Origin: GCA-002841655 sp964446775
GTDB lineage: Bacteria; Patescibacteriota; Patescibacteriia; Patescibacteriales; UBA12465
NCBI GenBank assembly: GCA_964446775.1
Contig: CAYURA010000010.1
Location: 1 to 22,536 of the forward strand
Direction of reading: 5' to 3'
DNA length: 22,536 bases
Shown: positions 13,579 through 22,357 of the stretch, piece after piece
Layout of the letters: each line of letters opens with the position of its first letter
How positions within the stretch are numbered: position 1 is the first letter of the stretch
Notes under the pieces: generated by a model
What the model saw: only the letters and a program-made list of their open reading frames with translations
What the model was told of the DNA's origin: nothing
Database searches by the model: none
Position numbers and translations under genes: made by a program

Positions 13579-15990
13579 TTAAAACAAAAAGGATAGAAAA
13601 CCACTTCGCTTGAGTTCTTTCTCTTTTTGAGCCAAATTAACTGTACTTGGCACAATAGTGTCAGGAATAAGAGAAATACTATCAATACCCTCAGCCATAA
13701 GGAATTCAGCAAATTCAGGAAAATCACTTGGACCTTGACCACAAATACCAACTTTTTTCTTTCTTTTTTTAGCAATTTTGATAAGTGATTTAATCATTAT
13801 TTTTACAGCCTCATTTTTTTCATTAGACACGCCTTCAATTTTTAGACTACCTCCAGAATCGCGATCGATTCCTAAAACTAGTTGGGTTAAATCGTTAGAG
13901 CCAATAGAAAACCCATCGAAGATATCACAAAATTTATCAGCTAAAATAATATTTGAAGGAATTTCTGCCATCATGTAAATTTCCAAGCCTTTAACTCCTC
14001 TTTTTAAACCATGTTGGGCCATAATTGACTGAACCTTAACTCCTTCTTCAACAGTTCTACAAAAGGGAACCATTATCTTAAGATTATTTAAACCAAAATC
14101 ATCTCTAACTCTTTTTAAAGCCTTACACTCTAATTTAAAAGCTGGTAGAAATTCTTTAGAATAATAGCGACTTGCACCTCGCCAACCAATCATGGGGTTA
14201 GATTCATTGGGCTCATAAGCTTGACCACCAATTAAATTAGCATACTCATTGCTTTTAAAATCAGACAAACGCACAATTACATCTTTAGGATAGAAAGCAG
14301 CGGAAATAATGGCTAAACCCTGCGCTAAACGATCAATAAAATATTGGGTTTTATCCTGATAGCCTTCGGTGAGCTCATCAATCTGTTTTTTCGCTTTTTT
14401 ATCTATTAATTTATCGTAATTAATTAGAGCTAATGGATGAATTTTAATATAATTATTAATAATAAATTCTAAACGAGCCAATCCAACACCATCATTTGGT
14501 ATAAAAGAATGAGCAAAAACTAAATCAGGATCACCAACATTCATCATTACTTTTGTTTTTGGTCGTTTTAAATTTTTTATATCAGTACGATTTATTTTAA
14601 AAGGAATTTTTCCTTTATAGACATAACCCTCTTCACCCTCAGCACAACTAACCGTTATACTTTGACCCTTCTTAAGTATCTCAGATCCTTTATTTGTACC
14701 GACAACACAAGGTATGCCCATTTCACGAGATACGATAGCGGCATGGCAAGTTCTTCCTCCTTTATCAGTCACAATGGCTGAAGCCATTTTCATAATTGGC
14801 TCCCAGTCGGGATCTGTCATATCAGTAACTAGCACTTGGCCAGACTGAAAATTATGAATATCTTTAACATCCATTATTCCATTAACTAATCCCTGACCAA
14901 TTTTATCGCCTACACTTTGGCCCTTGACTAAAATGACCCCCTTCTTCTCTAAACGGTATTCTTCAATCACATTAGGATTTCGCATGCTTTGAACTGTTTC
15001 TGGTCGAGCTTGAACAATATATAATTTCCCATCTTGCCCATCTAAGGCCCACTCAATATCCATTGCTCTAGCATAATGTTTTTCTATTTCCATTCCCCAT
15101 TTAGCCAACTGTTTTACTTGAGTGTCATTAATAGAATATTTTTTTCTTTGTGCACTAGGAACTATAACATTTTTAACTGGAGACTTTTTACCTTTAGTAT
15201 TATAAATCATTTTCATGTGTTTCTTGCCAATAGATCGGGAGATGATAGCTAAAGTAGGTTTAAAAACATAATATTCATCAGGATTAACTTTACCTTGAAC
15301 AATATTTTCACCAAGACCATAAATAGAATTAATTAAAACGGCATTCTTAAATCCTGATTCGGTATCAATTGTAAACATTACTCCAGAAGAGCCTAAATCT
15401 GAACGAACCATTTTTTGAACACCAACTGACAAAGCAATGGAAAAGTGATCAAAACCCTTATCAACTCGATAAGAAATAGCTCTGTCTGTAAACAAAGATG
15501 CAATACATTTTTTAACAGCAATTAATAAATCTTTTTCACCAGAAACGTTTAAAAAAGTTTCTTGTTGTCCAGCAAAAGATGCATCGGGGAGATCTTCGGC
15601 AGTTGCGCTAGAACGAACTGCCACATCAATAGCCTTACGTTTACTCTCAGCTGAAAGTTTTTTATAGGCCTCGCTAATTTCTTTTTTGAAATCATTCGGT
15701 AATTCAGACTCTAAAATTATTTTCCTTACCATTTTCCCTCGATCCATTAAATTACGAATATCATGGGTATTTAGATCTTTTAATATATTCTTAATTTGTT
15801 TTTTTAAACCAGATTGTTCTAAAAAATAATTATAAGCAGAGGATGTCGTTGCAAATCCATTAGGAACGAGAATTCCTTGTTTTTTTAGCTTACAATACAT
15901 TTCGCCCAATGAGGCGTTTTTTCCTCCTACTGAGGGCACATCTTTAATAGACAACTCCTCAAAAAAACATATAAACTGGGGCTTTTTCAT
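13579..15990 (-). CDS. ppsA: Phosphoenolpyruvate synthase
   Basis: The enzyme converts pyruvate, ATP and water to PEP, AMP and phosphate in the cytoplasm. All three domains are present in 803 residues. The N-terminal nucleotide-binding part has SVGGKNASLGEM (20-31) and VRSSATAEDLPDASFAGQQ (125-143). The swivelling phosphohistidine domain has GGRTCHAAIVSREMGIPCVVG (from 411; His416 is the phosphocarrier). The C-terminal PEP/pyruvate TIM barrel has GVGLARLEFI (501-510), GSNDLTQLVLGIDRD (697-711) and Cys750 in VGICGQGPSD. The length is normal. Pyruvate phosphate dikinase is less likely because the N-terminal pattern is that of PEP synthase. In cells with reduced metabolism it could run towards pyruvate and ATP, which is inference. 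It is monocistronic. Confidence 0.95.
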   Translation of the reverse strand: MKKPQFICFFEELSIKDVPSVGGKNASLGEMYCKLKKQGILVPNGFATTSSAYNYFLEQSGLKKQIKNILKDLNTHDIRNLMDRGKMVRKIILESELPNDFKKEISEAYKKLSAESKRKAIDVAVRSSATAEDLPDASFAGQQETFLNVSGEKDLLIAVKKCIASLFTDRAISYRVDKGFDHFSIALSVGVQKMVRSDLGSSGVMFTIDTESGFKNAVLINSIYGLGENIVQGKVNPDEYYVFKPTLAIISRSIGKKHMKMIYNTKGKKSPVKNVIVPSAQRKKYSINDTQVKQLAKWGMEIEKHYARAMDIEWALDGQDGKLYIVQARPETVQSMRNPNVIEEYRLEKKGVILVKGQSVGDKIGQGLVNGIMDVKDIHNFQSGQVLVTDMTDPDWEPIMKMASAIVTDKGGRTCHAAIVSREMGIPCVVGTNKGSEILKKGQSITVSCAEGEEGYVYKGKIPFKINRTDIKNLKRPKTKVMMNVGDPDLVFAHSFIPNDGVGLARLEFIINNYIKIHPLALINYDKLIDKKAKKQIDELTEGYQDKTQYFIDRLAQGLAIISAAFYPKDVIVRLSDFKSNEYANLIGGQAYEPNESNPMIGWRGASRYYSKEFLPAFKLECKALKRVRDDFGLNNLKIMVPFCRTVEEGVKVQSIMAQHGLKRGVKGLEIYMMAEIPSNIILADKFCDIFDGFSIGSNDLTQLVLGIDRDSGGSLKIEGVSNEKNEAVKIMIKSLIKIAKKRKKKVGICGQGPSDFPEFAEFLMAEGIDSISLIPDTIVPSTVNLAQKEKELKRSGFLSFLF

Positions 15991-16025
15991 AGATTATTTT
16001 TTTAAAAATTATTAAATATTTATTA

Positions 16026-16034
16026 ATTATATCA
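16026..16034 (-). promoter_or_regulatory. Extended −10 promoter for ppsA
   Basis: On the minus strand TGATATAAT (16034-16026) is an extended −10 with perfect TATAAT about 35 nt before the ppsA ATG. The −35 region is poor. Confidence 0.55.
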
Positions 16035-16039
16035 TATTC

Positions 16040-16068
16040 TTTACAAGATTATAATTATAGCATAATAT
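16040..16068 (+). promoter_or_regulatory. Promoter for tRNA-Leu(TAG)
   Basis: TTTACA (16040-16045, 5 of 6), 17 nt, TAATAT (16063-16068, 4 of 6), placed about 20 nt before the tRNA. It probably also serves lgt and the MFS gene downstream, since I see no terminator after the tRNA. Confidence 0.5.
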
Positions 16069-16087
16069 AGTTAAAGGATGAAATATT

Positions 16088-16169
16088 GCGGGCGTGGCGG
16101 AACTGGTAGACGCACTTGGCTTAGGACCAAGCGAGGCAACTCTTGAGAGTTCGAGTCTCTCCGCCCGCA
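16088..16169 (+). tRNA. tRNA-Leu (anticodon TAG)
   Basis: This is a class II cloverleaf. Acceptor GCGGGCG pairs with CGCCCGC, and the D arm contains TGGTAGACGCA. Anticodon stem CTTGG/CCAAG encloses loop CTTAGGA, giving TAG (codon CTA, leucine). A long variable arm follows, and the T arm contains AGTTCGAGTCT. Discriminator A at 16169 is followed by CAA, so CCA is not encoded. Confidence 0.95.
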
Positions 16170-16194
16170 CAATTTTATTTATAGCAAATATGCT

Positions 16195-17010
16195 ATGTTT
16201 AAATTCTTACACAATATAATTCCCCCTAATATATTGCTAGAAATCGGGCCATTAACAATCCGTTATTATGGTCTATTTTTAATGCTTGCGATATTAGCAG
16301 CTATTTTTATTACAATAAGAATATCTAAATGGTATAAAATAAAAAAAGATATTATTTTAGACTTAAGTATATATTTAATAATTGGAGGTATTTTAGGCGC
16401 AAGAATATATGATGTTTTTTTAGAACTACCTTATTATCTAAATAATCCACTACAAATAATTCAAGTTTGGAAAGGTGGTCTAGCAATTCATGGTGGTTTA
16501 ATGGGTGGTTTCTTGGCCTTACTATTTTTTATTCAAAAATATAAATTATCATTAATTAAAATTACTGCTATTATTATACCAGGTGTGGCATTAGGACAAA
16601 GCATTGGCCGTTGGGGTAATTGGTTCAACCAAGAGTTATTTGGTCTTCCCTCTAAATTAGCTTTTGCAATCCCTATTGATTTAATAAATAGGCCGATTGC
16701 TTACATTAACGAAACTCATTTTCATCCAACCTTTCTTTATGAAAGTGTTGCCTGTTTTTTTTTAGCTTGTTTATTATTCTATCTACATTGGCGATGGCAT
16801 AAAAAAATAACTCATAAACAAGAAAAGATAATTATCAGTTTATATTTATCAATTTACGCTTTCATTCGTTTTATGTTAGAATTCATCAAAGTAGACTATA
16901 CTCCTATTTTTCTAAATTTACGCTGGCCTCAATTTACTAGTTTACTTATGTTGGTTTTATCAATAGTTATTTTATTTTATACTGATAAAAGTAAAATTAA
17001 TAATAATTAA
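16195..17010 (+). CDS. lgt: Prolipoprotein diacylglyceryl transferase
   Basis: Lgt moves diacylglycerol from phosphatidylglycerol onto the lipobox cysteine of prolipoproteins, the first step of lipoprotein maturation, in the cytoplasmic membrane. The 271-residue protein has about seven membrane helices. Its family motifs are present: GGILGARIYDV (64-74), KGGLAIHGGLMGG (93-105, His99), and GQSIGRWGNWFNQELFG (134-150, with Arg139 and Glu147 at the essential positions). HPTFLYES (176-183) and Arg224 in YAFIRFMLEF follow. The start ATG is 25 nt after the tRNA-Leu. The solute-binding protein at 4819 would be a substrate. Confidence 0.96.
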   Translation: MFKFLHNIIPPNILLEIGPLTIRYYGLFLMLAILAAIFITIRISKWYKIKKDIILDLSIYLIIGGILGARIYDVFLELPYYLNNPLQIIQVWKGGLAIHGGLMGGFLALLFFIQKYKLSLIKITAIIIPGVALGQSIGRWGNWFNQELFGLPSKLAFAIPIDLINRPIAYINETHFHPTFLYESVACFFLACLLFYLHWRWHKKITHKQEKIIISLYLSIYAFIRFMLEFIKVDYTPIFLNLRWPQFTSLLMLVLSIVILFYTDKSKINNN

Positions 17011-17018
17011 TCTAGTCT

Positions 17019-18215
17019 ATGTTTAGATACAATCTAATAAAAAAATTTTCCAATTTTAAAATTAAACAAAGTTTAATAATTCTTTACGCTGGTGGATTCA
17101 TACTGTCTATCGCCACACATATCACTTCTTATATCAACTCTAGCTTTATTGAGACTTTCGTTGATGTTCAGCACATTGGTTTATTTTTTATCACGGCTAA
17201 TATCTTTACTTTTATAGCAATGTTGTTTTTTACTAAAATTATAATACGTCTTGGTAATTTTACCGCAACAAAAATTATATTAATAATAGCTATACTATCA
17301 TCTTTAGGATTAATTAGCGGTATATCTTCATGGTTCCTTTTACCTTTTTTTATTTTTATGTGGGCCAGTTTTAACCTCTTATGGATAAATTTAGATATTT
17401 TCGTTGAAAGTTTTACTAGTAATAAAAACACCGGTAAAACAAGAGCTGTTTTCTTTACTTTTATAAATATTGGAATTATATTTTCACCAATGATTTCTGC
17501 GCAGTTAGTTTTAAATGAGATATATTACAATTATGTTTATTTAATTTCTGCCTGTATTTTATTAATTTTTTATTTTTTACTCGGTTTTGTAAAAAATAAA
17601 GTTCATAAGGTTATTTTATATGAGAAAAAGAGCATGAAAAAAACTGCTGTTGATTTTTGGAAAGATAAGACCTTAAGAGGTATTTATGGGGTTTCTTTTT
17701 TTCTTAATCTTTTCTTTGCTGTGGCTGTTGTTTACATGCCACTATACTTACATAATGAATTAGGTTTTAATTGGACGTCAATAGGTATAATGTTTTCTTT
17801 TATGCTGCTGCCTTTTGTACTACTAGAAATTCCTGCTGGTGTTATTGCAGATAAATATTTGGGTGAGAAAGAATTGCTTTATACTGGTTTTATTATATTA
17901 ACTATATCTTTATTCTTTTTTGGAATTTCTGGTCCAAAAAGCTTCTTATTTTGGACTATGCTATTATTTTTTAGTCGAGTAGGTTCAGCTCTAATTGAAG
18001 CAATGAGGGAGTCCCGTTTCTTTAAAATTGTAGATGCTGAAAATGTTAGTTATATTAATTTCCTTAGAACCTCTTATCCTCTAGGATATTTAATTGGTAC
18101 GGGTTTAGGGGTAATTCTTTTACAATGGTTCAACATTCCATCCTTATTCATATTAATGTCTATTCTGTTTTTATTCAGCTTCTACTTTGTTCAAATAATT
18201 AAAGATAGTAAATAA
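17019..18215 (+). CDS. Major facilitator superfamily transporter
   Basis: This 398-residue polytopic membrane protein has about 12 hydrophobic segments. The split into halves is marked by the charged loop KNKVHKVILYEKKSMKKTAVDFWKD (roughly 193-217). A MFS-like loop after helix 8 or so reads EIPAGVIADKYLGEKELLYTG, similar to the conserved G-D-G-R loop motif. The substrate cannot be read from sequence; drug or sugar export are typical for the family. It starts 8 nt after lgt and is likely cotranscribed with it. Confidence 0.85.
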   Translation: MFRYNLIKKFSNFKIKQSLIILYAGGFILSIATHITSYINSSFIETFVDVQHIGLFFITANIFTFIAMLFFTKIIIRLGNFTATKIILIIAILSSLGLISGISSWFLLPFFIFMWASFNLLWINLDIFVESFTSNKNTGKTRAVFFTFINIGIIFSPMISAQLVLNEIYYNYVYLISACILLIFYFLLGFVKNKVHKVILYEKKSMKKTAVDFWKDKTLRGIYGVSFFLNLFFAVAVVYMPLYLHNELGFNWTSIGIMFSFMLLPFVLLEIPAGVIADKYLGEKELLYTGFIILTISLFFFGISGPKSFLFWTMLLFFSRVGSALIEAMRESRFFKIVDAENVSYINFLRTSYPLGYLIGTGLGVILLQWFNIPSLFILMSILFLFSFYFVQIIKDSK

Positions 18216-18223
18216 TTAAGCTA

Positions 18224-18251
18224 TTGACTATTTAGACTCAAGCTTTATAAT
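18224..18251 (+). promoter_or_regulatory. Promoter for tRNA-Gly
   Basis: TTGACT (18224-18229), 16 nt, TATAAT (18246-18251). The predicted start is near 18258, so the transcript begins almost at the first tRNA base (18260). Confidence 0.75.
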
Positions 18252-18259
18252 TATTCCAT

Positions 18260-18331
18260 GCGGGTATCGTATAATGGTTATTATGTCAGCCTTCCAAGCT
18301 GAAGATGGCGGTTCGATTCCGCTTACCCGCT
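18260..18331 (+). tRNA. tRNA-Gly (anticodon TCC)
   Basis: Acceptor GCGGGTA pairs with TACCCGC. The D arm has TCGTATAATGGTTATTATG. Anticodon stem TCAGC/GCTGA encloses loop CTTCCAA, giving TCC (codon GGA, glycine). The T arm contains GGTTCGATTCC. The discriminator is T at 18331, followed by CAT, so CCA is not encoded. Confidence 0.95.
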
Positions 18332-18364
18332 CATAAAAAGCACTTCTTTAATGAACTACACCCT

Positions 18365-18396
18365 AAAAAGTAGACACGAAACTGTCTGCTTTTTTT
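18365..18396. terminator. Terminator between tRNA-Gly and the glycan operon
   Basis: A 12-bp stem (18365-18376 with 18383-18394, one T-G pair) with a 6-nt loop has A5 on the left and T7 on the right. It can end the tRNA-Gly transcript and, on the minus strand, the four-gene operon. Confidence 0.8.
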
Positions 18397-19096
18397 AATA
18401 ATCTCCAAAATCATATTTTACTATTTTCTTTCTAATCGGTCCTTTTATAATAAAATAAATACCACCCTTAAACCATTTCCACAGAACTATTGCCACACCT
18501 TCTTTATCTAAACGCCTAACTGAAAAAAAAAGCTTAGTTCCTTTAATCATTCGATACTTACCCTTTTTTGAGATTCTTCTAACATAGTCATAATCTTCAC
18601 CGATATATATACTCTCATCAAAGCCCCCAATTTTTTCATGCTCTAATTTTTTTACAATAATGCCGACACCAACTGAAGCAGGGAAAAAATATTGGCCCAA
18701 ATAACACACTGAATGATAAACTTTTTCAAATATACGATAAATAAAACTAGGTGAGTTAAAAATCAAATAAAAACCAGCGATAGTTAAATTTTTATTTGTA
18801 AAATCTGAATATGTTGTTAATAAAAAATCATCCGGTAATTTAGTGTCTGCATCCAAAAATAAAATTATTTCTCCTTTAGCAATTTTTACCCCATTATTTC
18901 TTTGTCTGGCCGGTAATTTCTTCTTATCTCTGATCACTCTTGCTCCGTACTCTTTGGCAATTTCAATTGTTTTGTCTATAGAAAAAGCGTCTGAAATAAT
19001 AATTTCATAATCTTTAAAATCTTGTTTTTTAATTGACTGAAGTAAAATAGGTAAATATTTTTCTTCATTAAGTGTTGGTATAACAATGGAAACCAT
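18395..19096 (-). CDS. Family 2 glycosyltransferase
   Basis: This 233-residue GT-A fold enzyme transfers a sugar from a nucleotide-sugar to an acceptor. It has the classic start VSIVIPTLNEEKYLPILLQSI (2-22), SDAFSIDKT (35-43), the basic RQRNNGVKIAKGEIILFLDAD stretch with the metal-binding DAD at 82-84, and GGFDESIYIGEDYDYVRRI late in the domain, typical of GT2. The C-terminal 40 residues are amphipathic (VLWKWFKGGIYFIIKG) and may contact the membrane. It is the last gene of a minus-strand operon, 4 nt after the glycosidase, and its end overlaps the terminator. The sugar and acceptor are unknown. Confidence 0.88.
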   Translation of the reverse strand: MVSIVIPTLNEEKYLPILLQSIKKQDFKDYEIIISDAFSIDKTIEIAKEYGARVIRDKKKLPARQRNNGVKIAKGEIILFLDADTKLPDDFLLTTYSDFTNKNLTIAGFYLIFNSPSFIYRIFEKVYHSVCYLGQYFFPASVGVGIIVKKLEHEKIGGFDESIYIGEDYDYVRRISKKGKYRMIKGTKLFFSVRRLDKEGVAIVLWKWFKGGIYFIIKGPIRKKIVKYDFGDY

Positions 19097-19100
19097 AATA

Positions 19101-20102
19101 TCAAAATAATTTTCTAGCTAATTCCCAAAAATCTTGGTTTCCATGTAAATATTGCCAATACCACCATTCAGCGCCCCAAAGATAAGCTTTATTAAACTGA
19201 GTTTTTTTAGCATAGATCAAATTACTCTTAAAGCGCTCTAAACTAAAAGAATAATCGGCTTCATTTTTACTTAAATGAACAATTTTTCCCTGAGGGACCC
19301 ATGGCTCAGCTTGAAGCTCCGCAATTATCCTTTTTTCTGGTGGAATTTTAACTAACCAAGCTTTGAAACGATAAAAAGACGGTGGAATTGGATAAAGTGT
19401 ATAACCTAACCACCGATTCCAAACAACTCGATACATAGTTGTCCCAAAAATATCTCCATATTTTGCTTCTTTACGCCACATATTTAATTCACCTGGGCCA
19501 GAGACCATAACAGGTCTGCCGTCTAAAGATCTAAGTAAAGCTAATTCTTTTTTAAAAAACTCCTCATCACTAGGTGGGCAAATGCCAAAGAAATCTAAAA
19601 AGGGCTCATTTTCCAGTTGCCAACTTATTATGGATTCATTATTTTTATAGCGATTAATAGTCCTTTCTAACATTAGCAAAACCTGATCTTGAATATCAAC
19701 AATTTTTTCTTGATTAGTCCACGCTGGAGAATGACACTCTGGCCAACGTGGTAAGCGCCAACCAACACTAATAATAAATTCGATATTCCTTTTATTGCCC
19801 TCATTAATTAAATAATCATAGTCATCATAAATATAAACACCTTTTTCTTTTTCAATATCATCCCAATAAATCGGTAACCTTATTTGCTTAACTTTTAAAT
19901 CATCAAGAATAGCTAAATAAACCTCCTTCCAGTCTAAGCCTAGTTCTTCAGCATATTTTCTAGAAAAAGTTACACCGAAAAAATTTTCATTATCACTCAA
20001 AATTTCTATTTCTTTATTACTGCTAAATATTTTCATAAAAATAATAATACTAATTAACAAAACAACTAATACCAAAGCTAATATTTTAATACGATATTTC
20101 AT
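19101..20102 (-). CDS. Membrane-anchored clan GH-A-like glycoside hydrolase
   Basis: This 333-residue protein has one N-terminal transmembrane anchor (about 5-23) and an external TIM-barrel domain. The early KQIRLPIYWDDIEKEKG strand-helix is typical of clan GH-A (GH5/GH39/GH42). WQLENEP carries the acid/base pair Asn165-Glu166, and IIAELQAEPW carries the probable nucleophile Glu262 (Glu266 is the alternative). LWGAEWWYW marks strand 8. The exact family and substrate cannot be told. The start is ATG 20102, which overlaps the stop of the EamA gene by 4 nt (ATGA); a longer frame to 20126 is less likely. Trimming a glycan made by the flanking glycosyltransferases is a reasonable inference. Confidence 0.78.
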   Translation of the reverse strand: MKYRIKILALVLVVLLISIIIFMKIFSSNKEIEILSDNENFFGVTFSRKYAEELGLDWKEVYLAILDDLKVKQIRLPIYWDDIEKEKGVYIYDDYDYLINEGNKRNIEFIISVGWRLPRWPECHSPAWTNQEKIVDIQDQVLLMLERTINRYKNNESIISWQLENEPFLDFFGICPPSDEEFFKKELALLRSLDGRPVMVSGPGELNMWRKEAKYGDIFGTTMYRVVWNRWLGYTLYPIPPSFYRFKAWLVKIPPEKRIIAELQAEPWVPQGKIVHLSKNEADYSFSLERFKSNLIYAKKTQFNKAYLWGAEWWYWQYLHGNQDFWELARKLF

Positions 20103-21040
20103 AAAGCTAGTAAGTACAAGCCACAACTAATTATTAGAATGGCTATTGTTTTTTTTATAATCACCGATTTAGATATGTCTTCTTTTAAAATTTTAGGGGC
20201 AAACATTGATACAAGCGCTCCTAAAATAATAATCCACACATATTGAACCCCTTGTAGAGCATTAACAATAGCAACTGGCCCTAAATATATGGCATAATTT
20301 TGCAAAATAAAACCAAGGGCTCCTAAACCTTGGTTGACCACTAGAAGGCCCTGTTTCTTATTATTCCCTTTCTTAGGCTTAAATAGAGCGGCTATTTCTT
20401 GACGCGCACGACGAGAAAATAAAATTAAAGCTGCAAAAAAAGCTGCTCCCAAGCGCGTCCAAAGGAAAGCACTTAAAAATTCTTGACTTTGATAAGCAAA
20501 TTTACTACCAACAAAGAACAAGGCATAAAATAATCCAGATAGAATAGCTAAAATAATCCCGAGTTGTGGATTATAATTCTTTAATGAAAGGCGTGAAAAT
20601 AGTTTTTCCCAAAAATTTTTCTTTTTGCTTGGCAAAAAAGCTATAACTAATAGTCCAAGAAATAAGAGGGCAATGGCTATTATTTGTCTTAAATAAAAAG
20701 TGTCTTTTAAAACTAAAAAAGCAAGTGGTAAAGAAAAGATAGGCGTTGAACCGCCAACTAACACTAATATTCTAGAAGCTTCTCCTCTACGTAAAGCAGC
20801 ATATAAAAATAAAAGGGCTAAAGTAAAGATTCCCCCTAAAATTAAATCAAAAATGAACATCGAAAAACCTGGCCACCTCATAACCCAAGGAGCTACAATC
20901 AACACTAATAGGCCCATAATTGAGGCCATAAAAGTATAAGCGCGAGCACTGCCTAAAACTTTTTCTACTAAAAACTTATCAATTAAATTAGCTACAGCTA
21001 ATAAAAAATAAGCTATTAATGCAACGATCCACCAACTCAT
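20099..21040 (-). CDS. EamA/DMT-family membrane transporter
   Basis: This 313-residue protein has about ten membrane helices in two EamA repeats (about 2-132 and 153-313), joined by a basic loop (SKKKNFWEKLFSRLSLKN). Motifs such as LYAALRRGEASRILVLVGGSTPIFSL in repeat 1 and FILQNYAIYLGPVAIVNALQGVQYVWIIILGAL in repeat 2 are characteristic of the family. Members export metabolites or, in EmrE/ArnE-like cases, move lipid-linked sugars. Placed between glycosyltransferases, flipping a glycolipid is plausible but unproven. Its start overlaps the upstream gene by 4 nt and its stop overlaps the downstream start by 4 nt. Confidence 0.85.
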   Translation of the reverse strand: MSWWIVALIAYFLLAVANLIDKFLVEKVLGSARAYTFMASIMGLLVLIVAPWVMRWPGFSMFIFDLILGGIFTLALLFLYAALRRGEASRILVLVGGSTPIFSLPLAFLVLKDTFYLRQIIAIALLFLGLLVIAFLPSKKKNFWEKLFSRLSLKNYNPQLGIILAILSGLFYALFFVGSKFAYQSQEFLSAFLWTRLGAAFFAALILFSRRARQEIAALFKPKKGNNKKQGLLVVNQGLGALGFILQNYAIYLGPVAIVNALQGVQYVWIIILGALVSMFAPKILKEDISKSVIIKKTIAILIISCGLYLLAL

Positions 21041-22317
21041 AAATTAATATCTAAGACTTCTTTTATAATATTTTTTGTACCATCTCTTCGACTTAATAAA
21101 TATGCATTAAATGCTGCCCTGGCTAGACGTCCATCTTTTTGCCAATCAACCAACCACTCGTCCACAATCTCTGGATTTAAACTTTCTAAGCCAACTCCTA
21201 ACTTTAAAAGCCATTCACGATTAAAGTGTTCTTGTGAGCCAACTGGCTCAGACATGATAATAGGCACGCCTAAACCAGTATAGAAGCTCAACTCGGATGG
21301 TTTCGTCCATAACAAGTCACTATTCCTTAATGAAAGATTAAAAAGCTTAAAATACTCTGGCTTTTGTGGATGATAAATTATTTCTACGCCTTCGTTGTTT
21401 TGTAAATTTAATAATTCAATATTTTTTTTAAAATAATTATGTACATCACTACGCACTCCCGCAACTAAAATTAGTTTAATTTTCTTTTCATTTATCTTAT
21501 TCATTAATTTTTTTAACAATAGAATACCCAACTCTCTTTGAGCACCAGCACCGCCAACTGCAAACATAATAGTTAGAGGTCTGTCAATACTTTTTGGAGT
21601 TACAATATTATAGACATCCAAAATCTTAGCATTTCTTTTTAAAAAAATTTTATTAGGATCTAAACTAACTAAACGCTTGGATAAATCGTTTTTCAAGACA
21701 AGTTCATTATCACCAATATTTTCTAATGGTAGAGGAAAGCCTGTTAATTTAATATTTTCTTTTTTTACGCCATACATCATTAATCTACGACAGACCCTCT
21801 CAGTGCTAGCTAAATAAATTATTTTACTTTCATGAGGATTAATTGGAGCCCAAGCCCTGGAAATATCAGCATCGCAAATTATACAATATATGGGTCCCTT
21901 ATATTGATAATATTCAGCGCTATAAGCAGCCACAAAAAAACTCGTTACAAAAGGTAATGGATTTTTATTTAATTCATTAATTAGATTTTTGCCAACTCCT
22001 TTTTTCACAGCTTTAAAAAACATTTTTTGTTGCAATGTTTGTTTTGATAAGTCTCGCAATGGATAGAAGTTTTGAATTCTCTGAAAATAATCCATAATAT
22101 TGAAAACCAAAACTCCTAATAAGGGGATTTTTTTAAAATATGAAATTTTTTCATAAGCTCTGCTACTATTTAACCAATACTTTTTTTCCCATTCGCTAGA
22201 GTTATCATAATTATTTAAATTAATGTTCCCAGAGTGGCTCCAGGATAAAAGTGGATATGCAGCCCGCTGATGACCATAGCCCATGTCCACAACAACTAAG
22301 TGAAATTTTTTATTCAT
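21037..22317 (-). CDS. MurG/MGDG-synthase-like glycosyltransferase
   Basis: This 426-residue GT-B fold protein opens with LVVVDMGYGHQRAAYPL (7-23), which resembles the G-GH-AA loop of monogalactosyldiacylglycerol synthases and UgtP. The C-terminal half begins with LTIMFAVGGAGAQRELG (248-264), a MurG-like glycine-rich donor-site strand. LLWTKPSELSFYTGLGVPIIMSEPVGSQEHFNREWL (335-370) then fits the UDP-sugar binding and Gln-Glu-N region of GT28. MurG itself is less likely because the N-terminal motif differs and no murein genes adjoin it. It probably glycosylates a membrane lipid and is the first gene of the operon. Confidence 0.75.
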   Translation of the reverse strand: MNKKFHLVVVDMGYGHQRAAYPLLSWSHSGNINLNNYDNSSEWEKKYWLNSSRAYEKISYFKKIPLLGVLVFNIMDYFQRIQNFYPLRDLSKQTLQQKMFFKAVKKGVGKNLINELNKNPLPFVTSFFVAAYSAEYYQYKGPIYCIICDADISRAWAPINPHESKIIYLASTERVCRRLMMYGVKKENIKLTGFPLPLENIGDNELVLKNDLSKRLVSLDPNKIFLKRNAKILDVYNIVTPKSIDRPLTIMFAVGGAGAQRELGILLLKKLMNKINEKKIKLILVAGVRSDVHNYFKKNIELLNLQNNEGVEIIYHPQKPEYFKLFNLSLRNSDLLWTKPSELSFYTGLGVPIIMSEPVGSQEHFNREWLLKLGVGLESLNPEIVDEWLVDWQKDGRLARAAFNAYLLSRRDGTKNIIKEVLDINL

Positions 22318-22351
22318 AGGTAGAATAGTTGAATATTAATAACTTAACTTC

Positions 22352-22357
22352 ATTATA
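22352..22357 (-). promoter_or_regulatory. −10 element for the glycan operon
   Basis: A perfect TATAAT on the minus strand lies 35 nt before the first gene. At 17 nt upstream only a weak TTTAAT is seen. Apart from this, 22318-22536 is AT-rich and shows no gene of credible length. Confidence 0.4.

Noticed and set aside
13223..13775. Minus-strand frames across the 3D gene and the end of ppsA (13223-13579, 13431-13775)
   Set aside because: They overlap two well-supported genes and the terminator between them, and show no domain pattern.
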